Below are positions 1 to 7,002 of a DNA stretch of 14,273 nt, one piece after another. Below the pieces are notes generated by a model. That model did no database searches. It saw nothing but the letters and a program-made list of their open reading frames with translations, and was not told the origin of the DNA. Each line of letters opens with the position of its first letter. Positions within the stretch are counted from its first letter, which is position 1. Position numbers and translations under genes: made by a program. The stretch spans positions 1-14,273 of the forward strand of contig JBEVIU010000075.1 in assembly GCA_040510575.1 (NCBI GenBank), given 5' to 3'. Source of the DNA: DASUMF01 sp040510575 (GTDB lineage: Bacteria; Actinomycetota; Acidimicrobiia; IMCC26256; DASPTH01).

Positions 1-474
1 CTCGTTGACGAAATTCCGGTCGTCGGAATAGACCTTCTTGTTCGGCGTCGAGACGACGAACAGTCCGTCGGGTGCCAACGCGCGCTGCGCGTTGGCGATG
101 ACGTCGTCGGGCGACGCCACGTGTTCGATCGCCTCGAAGCACACGACGAGGTCGAAGCCGGGAGCGACCGCCGAAGCCTCGGCCATGTCGGCCACCTCGA
201 AGCTGACCGTTGGACTGCCGTACTTCGCGTTGGCGTGCGCGACGGCGGCCGGGTCGATGTCGACGCCGAGTGCACGGCTCGCGCGCGAGGCGAGGAGTGC
301 GGTGCCATAGCCCTCGCCGCTGCCGAGGTCGAGCACGTTGCGGCCGTCGGCGAGGGCCGAGGCGAGCAGATAACGATGGACGTGCTCGTACGCGATCAGC
401 GACCCACCCTCGTGGGGGATGTACCGCTCTCCGGTCCACGGGAGGTCGTCCCGCGCGTCTTCACCCACGATCAC
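1..474 (-). CDS. Class I SAM-dependent methyltransferase, 3' end cut by window edge
   Basis: The reading frame enters at position 474 with GTG and is still open at base 1, giving 158 residues with the C-terminus missing. The fold is read from motif I, VLDLGSGEGYGT (about residues 47-58), the acidic VDID at 71-74 that should hold the ribose of S-adenosylmethionine, and the FDLVVCFEAIEHV strand at about 107-119, followed by a post-motif strand ending in FVVSTPN. The opening PWTGERYIP is common in methyltransferases of glycan and O-antigen clusters. It starts 6 nt after the stop of the upstream glycosyltransferase, and a purine-rich GAGGTGG overlapping the end of that gene can serve as ribosome binding site; GTG at 468 is an alternative start. 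The substrate is unknown; a sugar or lipid-linked glycan is inferred from the neighbour only. Confidence 0.85.
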   Translation of the reverse strand, partial: MIVGEDARDDLPWTGERYIPHEGGSLIAYEHVHRYLLASALADGRNVLDLGSGEGYGTALLASRASRALGVDIDPAAVAHANAKYGSPTVSFEVADMAEASAVAPGFDLVVCFEAIEHVASPDDVIANAQRALAPDGLFVVSTPNKKVYSDDRNFVNE

Positions 475-480
475 GCGACG

Positions 481-1863
481 TTAGCCCACCTCTGGAGTGC
501 GATTTCGCCGCCTTCGAGCCATCTGCGCAGCCAGGCGCGCAAGATCCTGCCACGCACCGCGTCGCGCCAGGTCCACGACGCGGTCGAGGCGCGCGCGGGT
601 GACGGACGGCATGAGATCGGCGCCACGCCCGATCGCGTTCCGGGTCGACGACGCCAGCAGGTCCGGGCTGCGGACCGGGTCCGCACAGAAGCCCACGAGC
701 GGCCGGAGCACCAGCGGCCACTGGTACCCGTGCCCGAGTTGACGCGCCGCGGCGGCCATCTCCGCGCGCCGTTGATCGTCGAAGAGCACGCCGTACAGCG
801 CCTCCTCGAGGGCCGCCTCGTCCTCGGGCGGAACCGCAACGCCGGCGCCGGCGCCGACGAGCAGGTCGGCGAGCACGTCGCCTTCGGTGGCGACCGTCGG
901 CAGACCCGCCCACAGGTAGTCGAGGATGCGGGTGCGGAAGGAGTAGGCCGTCTCGACGTGCCCGGCATGCGCGCTCACGCCGACGTCCGCCTCGAGCAGG
1001 TAGCTGCCGCGCTCGTCGTAGTCGATCCATTGCTCGAAGAACACGTGCGCGCCCACGAGACCGCGCTCGTGCGCGAGGTGGCGTGCACGGTCGCTCATGA
1101 GGGTGTTCGCCACCGTGGGGTTCGGGTGCGACACGCCACCGAACACGAGCTTGACCCGTGCGTCGCGCTGGCGCAGGCGATCGACGGCGCCGATGAGGGT
1201 GAGCGGATCGAACCAGTTGTAGATGCCGCCGCCCCAGAAGATGACGCGGTCGGATGCGTCGATCCCGGGCACGACGCCGCGCAACGCCGGTGCCGTGTGA
1301 CGGGGCGGTTCCTCCGTGATGCCGAACGGGACGACGGCGAGCAGGTGCTCCATCGACGGGTCGGACTCGTACGTGATCTCGTTCACGCGACCGACCGCGG
1401 CCAGTTGACCGAGCCAGAAGTCGCGTTGGCGCACGCTCGCGCACAGGAAGAAGTCGCCGCGCCGGAGTTGCTCGTTCATCACGTCGAGCGACACCCCGAT
1501 TGCGGCACGACGTTGGTCGGGCGCCGACGCGCGGGTGAACTCGAGCGCTTCGAGGTGGAAGGGGTCGTACAGGTCGACGACCAACACGCACGACGAGTCG
1601 CGCAGCTTCGGCGAGCGCCGCAGCACGTCGCCCTGCACGACGGCGACGTCGACCCGGCTGCCGAGGGCGTCGAGCTCCGCGACCGACACGTGTGCGCACC
1701 GGAACGACTCGCTGCGCCGATCACAGCGCTCCGTGGTGAGCAGCTCGACGTCGTGACCCGAACCGGCCAGGACCCGGGCCATGTGCCAGGCGCGAATCGC
1801 GGGCCCGGCCATCTTCGGGGCGATCACCTCGGTGGTGACGACGGCGATGCGGTGACCCGTCAC
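481..1863 (-). CDS. GT-B fold glycosyltransferase (family 4-like)
   Basis: A 460-residue protein with a two-Rossmann GT-B layout. The N-terminal half opens with a beta strand and PKMAGPAIRAWHMARVLA (residues 17-33), the usual GT4-type acceptor-side start. The second domain begins near residue 207 with VIFWGGGIYNWFDPLTLI and continues with a KLVFGG strand at 238-243. The nucleotide-sugar region around 304-326 contains ETAYSFRTRILDYLWAG and LPTVATEGD. The C-terminal 60 residues are basic and could touch the membrane surface. The start is GTG at 1863; no Shine-Dalgarno is visible, but TAGCGT lies 9 nt upstream, suggesting a leaderless transcript. It is followed after 6 nt by the methyltransferase, so the two probably act on the same envelope or secreted glycan. 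The sugar donor cannot be told from sequence. Confidence 0.85.
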   Translation of the reverse strand: MTGHRIAVVTTEVIAPKMAGPAIRAWHMARVLAGSGHDVELLTTERCDRRSESFRCAHVSVAELDALGSRVDVAVVQGDVLRRSPKLRDSSCVLVVDLYDPFHLEALEFTRASAPDQRRAAIGVSLDVMNEQLRRGDFFLCASVRQRDFWLGQLAAVGRVNEITYESDPSMEHLLAVVPFGITEEPPRHTAPALRGVVPGIDASDRVIFWGGGIYNWFDPLTLIGAVDRLRQRDARVKLVFGGVSHPNPTVANTLMSDRARHLAHERGLVGAHVFFEQWIDYDERGSYLLEADVGVSAHAGHVETAYSFRTRILDYLWAGLPTVATEGDVLADLLVGAGAGVAVPPEDEAALEEALYGVLFDDQRRAEMAAAARQLGHGYQWPLVLRPLVGFCADPVRSPDLLASSTRNAIGRGADLMPSVTRARLDRVVDLARRGAWQDLARLAAQMARRRRNRTPEVG

Positions 1864-1872
1864 GAGCGATGC

Positions 1873-1878
1873 ACGCTA
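1873..1878 (-). promoter_or_regulatory. Possible -10 hexamer (TAGCGT) for the glycosyltransferase-methyltransferase pair
   Basis: On the minus strand TAGCGT lies 9 nt before the GTG start at 1863, in the 49-nt gap after the membrane protein gene. The spacing fits a leaderless actinobacterial transcript, and the same hexamer precedes the 70-residue gene at the right end. No clear -35 box is visible. This would make the glycan genes a separate transcription unit from the lipoylation operon. Confidence 0.4.
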
Positions 1879-1912
1879 TCGGGACGCCCGTCGACGGGCA
1901 GGACAGGTCCGG

Positions 1913-2674
1913 TCACGAGAGCAGGGCGCGTGGCAACAGGTCCATGCCCGTGCCGGTGAGGATGGCGAGGTACATCAGGCCGGTCGCCGCCATCACCGCC
2001 GAGTACGACGGCTCTTTCAACGCCTGCCAGGTGGCGATCACCAGGCCGATCGTGGTGATGCACGCGATCACCCACATCCACCCGATGAGCCCGGCGTAGC
2101 CGTCGTCGATCGTGCCCGAGATCACCGAGAGCATCCCGGTCGGGATCAGCCACACCGCGACCTCGAACGGCCAGAGGACCGCGACGATGCGCACCACTTC
2201 CTTGATCGGGTCCCGACGCAGGCCGGGCTGCACGAGATACCAGTGACCCAGGAGCATCGCGTCGGTGACCGCGCCGAGGAACAAGGCACCGACCACCAGG
2301 CGGGCGAGGCTCAGCGCGTACGCGTCGCCCACGAACGACGCCGCGCCGGTCAACGACAGCAGTCCGATGACCGGCGCGACCAGGTCGAGACGCGGATCGA
2401 AGCCGTCGAGTCCGTCGGCGCGATTGCGGTACGACACCGCCAGCGCCACGAGCGCGCCCAACGCGACCCCTGCCGCGCCCACGTTGCGGATCGTCGCGCC
2501 CGTGCCGGTGTCGCTCCAGCCCGCGAGCAGGGCGCCGACGGCCATCATCCCGTAGACGATCCGCAACAGCCACCCGTACCCGAGGCCGACTTCGCGCCGG
2601 CGCGTCGTGACCCAGCAGAACAGCAGGCCGCCGGCCGCCCACTGCAACAGAAGAGTCGAGACGTCGAAGGTCAT
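1913..2674 (-). CDS. Polytopic integral membrane protein of unknown function
   Basis: 253 residues with about eight hydrophobic segments, roughly at 5-22, 33-53, 61-82, 97-114, 122-148, 160-184, 193-217 and 225-246. I do not recognise the family. A distinctive polar patch, LLGHWYLVQPGLRRDPIKE (about 141-159), closes the fifth segment; His144 there could face the membrane interior or bind a cofactor, but this is speculation. There is no N-terminal signal peptide beyond the first membrane segment, and no soluble domain. The ATG at 2674 is 24 nt after the peptidase stop, close enough for co-transcription, yet the gap is pyrimidine-rich on the coding strand and holds no ribosome binding site. The link to lipoylation or to the glycan genes downstream is therefore only positional. 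Confidence 0.8.
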   Translation of the reverse strand: MTFDVSTLLLQWAAGGLLFCWVTTRRREVGLGYGWLLRIVYGMMAVGALLAGWSDTGTGATIRNVGAAGVALGALVALAVSYRNRADGLDGFDPRLDLVAPVIGLLSLTGAASFVGDAYALSLARLVVGALFLGAVTDAMLLGHWYLVQPGLRRDPIKEVVRIVAVLWPFEVAVWLIPTGMLSVISGTIDDGYAGLIGWMWVIACITTIGLVIATWQALKEPSYSAVMAATGLMYLAILTGTGMDLLPRALLS

Positions 2675-2698
2675 GGATCGGGACGGAGTCGGGAGCGC

Positions 2699-3787
2699 TT
2701 ACTCGACGACGGCGAGGTCGCGCGGCGCGAGGTTCAGACGCTCCGGGCCCGCGGCGGTCGCCACCACGATGTCTTCGAGCCGCAGCCCGAAGTTTCCCGG
2801 GAGATAGATGCCCGGCTCGATGCTGAACGCGTGGCCGGGCTGGAGGGGCACATCGTTCCCCGCGACCACGTACGGATCCTCGTGCGCCTCGGCGCCGATG
2901 CCGTGTCCCGTCCGGTGCACGAAGAAGTCGCCGTACCCCGCGGCCACGATCACCGCGCGCGCCGCGGCGTCGACCGCGGCACACGGTGTGCCCACGGTGG
3001 CCGCCATCACGCCGGCTTCCTGGGCGACCACGAGCGCGTCGTACGCATCGCGCACCTCGGACGTCGGCTCGCCGACGACGAACATGCGCGTGATGTCGGA
3101 GCAGTACCCCTGCATCGTGCCGCCGAAGTCGCAGAGCACGACGTCGCCCGCCTCGATCACGCGATCGCCCGGGTCGTGGTGCGGGCTGGCGGCGTTCGCC
3201 CCGGCCGCGACGATGGCGAAGTTTGCCCGGGCGTGACCCGCGTCGAGCATGCGATCGACGAGCTCGCGGTGCACGTCGATCTCCCGGCGACCGGCGAACG
3301 GACGGTCTCGCATCTCGACCGCGATGCCATCGACCGCGTGCGCCGCGGCGCGCAGGGCCTCGATCTCGGCCGCGTCCTTGACAACGCGAATCGGGCCGGT
3401 CACGTCGAGCGCGCGCCGGAACTGCACGTGGGGTGCGGCCGACTGGAGCTCGACCAGAAAGCGCGCCCACGTCTGGTCGCCGATCGCCGCGCTCGAGACG
3501 CCGGCCAACTGCGTTGCCACGATCGCGATCGGGTCGTCGGTCTCTTCCCAGGGATGCAGCGAGAACGCATCGCCCCGGGTCTCCACGCGCGGTGCTTCGA
3601 GACGGGGGACCACCAGCACGGCGTCGCCATCGGCGCGCACCACCAGCATGGTCAGTCGTTCGAGCGGCATCGCCTCGTAGCCGGTGAAGTACGGCAGGTC
3701 AGCACCGGTGGAGAGGAGCAGCGCGTCGACGCCCAGCTCGCGCATGCGGGTGCGGGCGCGAGCGATGCGATCGGCGTGCACGCTCAC
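2699..3787 (-). CDS. M24 family metallopeptidase, Xaa-Pro aminopeptidase/dipeptidase type
   Basis: 362 residues with the creatinase-type N-terminal domain (about 1-135) and a pita-bread catalytic domain (about 140-362). All five expected metal ligands can be seen: Asp220 in CDFGG, Asp231 in CSDITR, His295 in HRTGHGIG, Glu324 in SIEPGIY and Glu338 in RLEDIV, with a further conserved His pair at 203-204 (SPHHDP). It should be a cytoplasmic dinuclear-metal enzyme that removes residues next to proline from peptides; aminopeptidase P and prolidase (PepQ) activities cannot be separated here. The chosen start, GTG at 3787, overlaps the LipB-LipA stop in a GTGA tetranucleotide, indicating translational coupling; the frame extends further upstream but there encodes only arginine-rich shadow sequence. 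GTG at 3781 is an alternative. Its presence in a lipoylation operon has no obvious biochemical reason. Confidence 0.93.
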   Translation of the reverse strand: MSVHADRIARARTRMRELGVDALLLSTGADLPYFTGYEAMPLERLTMLVVRADGDAVLVVPRLEAPRVETRGDAFSLHPWEETDDPIAIVATQLAGVSSAAIGDQTWARFLVELQSAAPHVQFRRALDVTGPIRVVKDAAEIEALRAAAHAVDGIAVEMRDRPFAGRREIDVHRELVDRMLDAGHARANFAIVAAGANAASPHHDPGDRVIEAGDVVLCDFGGTMQGYCSDITRMFVVGEPTSEVRDAYDALVVAQEAGVMAATVGTPCAAVDAAARAVIVAAGYGDFFVHRTGHGIGAEAHEDPYVVAGNDVPLQPGHAFSIEPGIYLPGNFGLRLEDIVVATAAGPERLNLAPRDLAVVE

Positions 3788-5466
3788 GCGGACACCGCGT
3801 CCACATCGCGTGCCGCGTCGACGGCGCGCTTCGCGTGGTAGCTGGAACGCACCAGCGGCCCTGCTTCGACGTGGGCGAATCCGAGCGATTCGGCGAACGC
3901 GCCGAGCTCGGCGAACTCGTCGGGCGACCACCAGCGCGCGACCGGAAGATGGCGTGGTGAGGGACGCAGGTATTGACCCAGCGTGAGGATGTCGACACCC
4001 ACGTTGCGCAGATCGGCGATGGCGCCGCGCACCTCGTCGGGGGTCTCCCCCATCCCGAGGATGATGCCCGACTTCGTGACGAGCCCGGCCCTCTTGGCGC
4101 GGGCCAACAAGGCGAGCGAGCGGAAGTAGGCCGCCGACGGACGCGCGGCGCGTTGGAGGCGCGCGACGGTCTCGAGGTTGTGGTTCAACACGTCGGGGCG
4201 CGCTGCGAACATCACGTCGAGAGCGGCGGCGTCGCCCTTGCAGTCGGGCACGAGCACCTCGATGCGCGTACGTGGCGCGCGCTCGCGGACGGCGGCGATC
4301 GTGGCCGCGAAACCACTCGCGCCGCCATCACCGATGTCGTCGCGGGCCACACTCGTGATCACCGCGTGCTCGAGCGCGAGGGTGGCGATCGCGTCGCCGA
4401 TCCGGGCGGGCTCGTCCGGATCGAGCGCGAGGGGCTTGCGCGTGTCGACCAGGCAGAAGCCGCACGCACGGGTGCAGCGATCGCCGAGGATCATGAAGGT
4501 GGCCGTGCCGTCGGCCCAGCACTCGTAGATGTTCGGGCATCCGGCTTCTTCGCACACGGTGTGGAGATCCAGGCCGCGAACCAGTCGCTTCGTCTCGCGG
4601 TAGCCCGGGCCCAGGTCCGCTCGCACGCGCATCCACTCGGGCCGGCGCTCTGCGACCTCCCCGACCACACCCGCCTCCGCGAGGCGACCGAGGAGCCTGA
4701 CCGGCGCGGCCAGCGCGGCCGGCGCGGCCGGCTCGGCGACACCGGGCGTGGCGGGAGGGGTGCCACCGCTGAGCGCGTCGAGCGTGAAGGCGCTGAGCTG
4801 GTCGCGGTGCTCACGCCACACGACGTCTTGGCGTTCCACGTCGGCGTCGAGCCAGCCGAACTGCTCCGTCGCGCGCGCGACGACCGCGTCGACGACCTCG
4901 CGCATCGCTGGCGCGGTGCCGAGCTCGCGGGCCATCGACGTGACGCCACGACCGGAGATGCCACACGGCACGATGTGGTCGAACATCGCAAGGTCGGGGT
5001 CGACGTTGAGCGCGAAGCCGTGACGGGTGCGGCCACGCGCGACGCGCACGCCGACTGCGGCGATCTTCGCGTCGCCCACCCACACGCCGGGATACTTCGC
5101 GTCCCGCTGCCCCTCGATGCCGAAGTCGGCGAGGGTGTCGATCAGCGCTGCTTCCATGCGCCGTACGTGCGCGACGACGTCGCGCATGCCGGCGCGCCAC
5201 TCGGGCAGCGTCACGATCGGGTATCCGACCAGCTGGCCCGGGCCGTGATATGTCACGTCACCGCCGCGATCGGTGTGGACGAGCTCCGCACCGACGCTCG
5301 CGGGTGGCACGAGCACGTTCGCAGGATCGGCATTGGTGCCCAGCGTGTACACGTGGGGGTGCTCGAGCAGCAGGAGGTAGTCGTCGGCCGCGCGCTCGTG
5401 GAGGGCGCGCTGGAGAACGTCGCCCTCGGCGTAGGGGACCCGCCCCAGCCAGCGGACGCGCGGCAT
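3784..5466 (-). CDS. lipB-lipA: Fused octanoyltransferase (LipB) - lipoyl synthase (LipA)
   Basis: A single 560-residue frame. Residues 1-225 are LipB, which moves octanoate from acyl carrier protein to the lipoyl-domain lysine: RGGDVTYHGPGQLVGYP (67-83), catalytic Lys134 in GDAKIAAVGVR and Cys168 in VPCGISGRG. Residues 226-258 form an Ala/Pro-rich linker. Residues 259-560 are LipA, the radical SAM enzyme that inserts two sulfurs: auxiliary-cluster cysteines 305, 310 and 316 (CX4CX5C), radical SAM cysteines 331, 335 and 338 (CX3CX2C), and the conserved C-terminal RSSY at 540-543 whose serine binds the auxiliary cluster. Both halves are near normal length and keep all key residues, so both should be active. 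ATG at 5466 overlaps the E2 stop by one base (TGATG). LipB and LipA are normally separate proteins; adjacent lipB and lipA genes are known in mycobacteria. Internal initiation of a free LipA cannot be excluded. Confidence 0.95.
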   Translation of the reverse strand: MPRVRWLGRVPYAEGDVLQRALHERAADDYLLLLEHPHVYTLGTNADPANVLVPPASVGAELVHTDRGGDVTYHGPGQLVGYPIVTLPEWRAGMRDVVAHVRRMEAALIDTLADFGIEGQRDAKYPGVWVGDAKIAAVGVRVARGRTRHGFALNVDPDLAMFDHIVPCGISGRGVTSMARELGTAPAMREVVDAVVARATEQFGWLDADVERQDVVWREHRDQLSAFTLDALSGGTPPATPGVAEPAAPAALAAPVRLLGRLAEAGVVGEVAERRPEWMRVRADLGPGYRETKRLVRGLDLHTVCEEAGCPNIYECWADGTATFMILGDRCTRACGFCLVDTRKPLALDPDEPARIGDAIATLALEHAVITSVARDDIGDGGASGFAATIAAVRERAPRTRIEVLVPDCKGDAAALDVMFAARPDVLNHNLETVARLQRAARPSAAYFRSLALLARAKRAGLVTKSGIILGMGETPDEVRGAIADLRNVGVDILTLGQYLRPSPRHLPVARWWSPDEFAELGAFAESLGFAHVEAGPLVRSSYHAKRAVDAARDVDAVSA

Positions 5467-6932
5467 CAGTCGAGCTCGGCTTCCCAGTCGCGCTGCTCGA
5501 GGACTTCCTTCATGGCCCGGAGGAACCCGGCTGCGTAGGCGCCGTCGAAGGCGCGGTGGTCCCAGGTGAGCGCGAGGATGCCGGTGTGGTGGATCGCAAC
5601 CGCGTCGCCACCGGCGCCCGAGACGACCACCGGCCGCTTCTTCACGCCGTCGGTCGACAGGATCGCCACCTGCGGTTGGTTGATGATCGGCAGCGTCATG
5701 AACGTGCCGAACGGACCGGGGTTCGTGATCGTGAACGTGCCGCCCAGCACGTCGTCGGGCATCAGTTGACGGTTGCGCGCCCGCGCCGCGAGATCGTGGA
5801 TCTCGCGGGCGATGAGGCGGAGGCGCTTGCCGTCGGCGTCCTTGATCACAGGCGCGACGAGGCCGTTGAAGTCGAGGTCGACCGCAATGGAGAGGTGGAC
5901 GTCGTGGTGCACGACGAGCGCGTCGTCGCCGACGCTCGCGTTGATGCGCGGGAAGTCGTTCACCACGTCGCAGAAGGCACGCGCGATGAACGGGAGGTAC
6001 GTGAGTGAGAACCCTTCGAGCGACTTCCACGCGTCGCGGTGCGCGGCGCGGGCGCGCTCGACCTGCTCGAAGTCGACCTCGACCGAGGTGTACACGTGCG
6101 CGCTCGTCGCGAGCGATCGCACCATGTGCTCGGCCGTACGACGACGGATGTTGTCGAACGGCACGATCTCGTCGCGGGCGGCGCGTGCGCCGGGCATGGT
6201 CGGCAGCGCGCTCGGAGCGTTCGGAGCCGGTGCTGGTGCCGGAACCGGCGAGGCCTGGGGTGCCGGAGCTTGCGCCGGCGCAGCAGTCGGCGGCGGAGCG
6301 GGAGCCGCAGGAGCGGGCGGCGGTGCCGGCGCGGCCTCGGGCGGTGCCGACGCCGGCGCGGGCGCGTCGAGCACGTCCTTGCGGGTGAGGCGTCCACCCG
6401 GGCCGGTCCCGACGATCGTCGACGCGTCGAGGCCACGTTCGGCGACGAGGCGCCGCACGATCGGCGACGTGAGCGCGAGGGCGCCGGTGTCGCCGACGGT
6501 GTCGGCCTCGTCCACGGCGGGAGCAGGAACGGGTGCGGCGACCTCCGAAGGCGCAACCGGAGGTGCTGCGGCGACCGGAGCGGGAGCGGCGGGCGGAGCA
6601 GGGGCCGGAGGAGCCGCAGGGGCAGGGGCCGGAGGCGCAGCAGGGGCCGCCGCCGGAGCAGGGGCCGGCTCCGCCGTCGGGGCAGGTGCCGCAGCAGCGC
6701 CGGCCGCCTCCAACACAGCGAGCCGCGTGCCGACCTCGACCGTGTCGCCCTCGGGCACGAGGATCTCGCTCACCACGCCGGCGCTGGGCGCCGGCACCTC
6801 GGAGTCGACCTTGTCCGTTGAGACCTCGAAGAGCGGCTCGTCGGCCTCCACCGATTCACCCACCTGCTTGAGCCAGCGGGTGATCGTGCCCTCCGTGACC
6901 GTCTCGCCCAGCTGGGGCATCGTCACGTCCAC
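5466..6932 (-). CDS. Dihydrolipoyllysine acyltransferase, E2 of a 2-oxoacid dehydrogenase complex
   Basis: 488 residues in the standard E2 order. One lipoyl domain at 1-76 carries the modified Lys41 in EVSTDKVDSE. A long Ala/Pro linker (77-140) leads to a peripheral subunit-binding domain at about 153-190 (SPIVRRLVAERGLD to GRLTRKDVLDA), then a second Ala/Pro linker to about 245, then the acyltransferase domain at 255-488 with the catalytic DHRAFDG at 458-464. It passes the acyl group from lipoate to CoA. The form resembles actinobacterial SucB/DlaT proteins; with no E1 here, succinyl, acetyl or branched-chain specificity is undecided. The start is GTG at 6932, supported by GAGGAG six nt upstream; ATG at 6920 is less likely. 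It lies 70 nt downstream of E3 and overlaps the LipB-LipA start by one base, so enzyme and cofactor supply are coupled. Confidence 0.93.
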   Translation of the reverse strand: MDVTMPQLGETVTEGTITRWLKQVGESVEADEPLFEVSTDKVDSEVPAPSAGVVSEILVPEGDTVEVGTRLAVLEAAGAAAAPAPTAEPAPAPAAAPAAPPAPAPAAPPAPAPPAAPAPVAAAPPVAPSEVAAPVPAPAVDEADTVGDTGALALTSPIVRRLVAERGLDASTIVGTGPGGRLTRKDVLDAPAPASAPPEAAPAPPPAPAAPAPPPTAAPAQAPAPQASPVPAPAPAPNAPSALPTMPGARAARDEIVPFDNIRRRTAEHMVRSLATSAHVYTSVEVDFEQVERARAAHRDAWKSLEGFSLTYLPFIARAFCDVVNDFPRINASVGDDALVVHHDVHLSIAVDLDFNGLVAPVIKDADGKRLRLIAREIHDLAARARNRQLMPDDVLGGTFTITNPGPFGTFMTLPIINQPQVAILSTDGVKKRPVVVSGAGGDAVAIHHTGILALTWDHRAFDGAYAAGFLRAMKEVLEQRDWEAELD

Positions 6933-6938
6933 GCGTGT

Positions 6939-6944
6939 CTCCTC
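6939..6944 (-). promoter_or_regulatory. Ribosome binding site that decides the E2 start
   Basis: On the minus strand GAGGAG sits 6 nt before GTG at 6932 and 18 nt before the in-frame ATG at 6920. This is the best Shine-Dalgarno match in the operon and favours the GTG start. Confidence 0.75.
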
Positions 6945-7002
6945 ATCACTGTGTCGTCATCGGCTCTCGTCGTCGGGTGTCGTCGTCCGGATCCGTCGGA
7001 GG

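Noticed and set aside
121..1959. Long plus-strand open frame of 612 codons opposite the glycosyltransferase
   Set aside because: It is the antisense of a clear glycosyltransferase and methyltransferase, lacks any domain, and has the Arg/Val/His-rich make-up of GC-rich shadow frames.
1860..3470. 536-codon minus-strand frame across the membrane protein and peptidase
   Set aside because: It lies out of frame with two recognisable proteins on the same strand and is Arg-rich with no domain.
2243..5538. Long plus-strand frames (2243-3841 and 3973-5538) opposite the peptidase and LipB-LipA
   Set aside because: Both mirror well-supported enzymes on the minus strand; low stop frequency in high-GC DNA explains their length.
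5467..6030. 188-codon N-terminal extension of the LipB-LipA frame
   Set aside because: It overlaps the E2 catalytic domain out of frame and has no LipB-like sequence; ATG at 5466 gives the normal LipB N-terminus.
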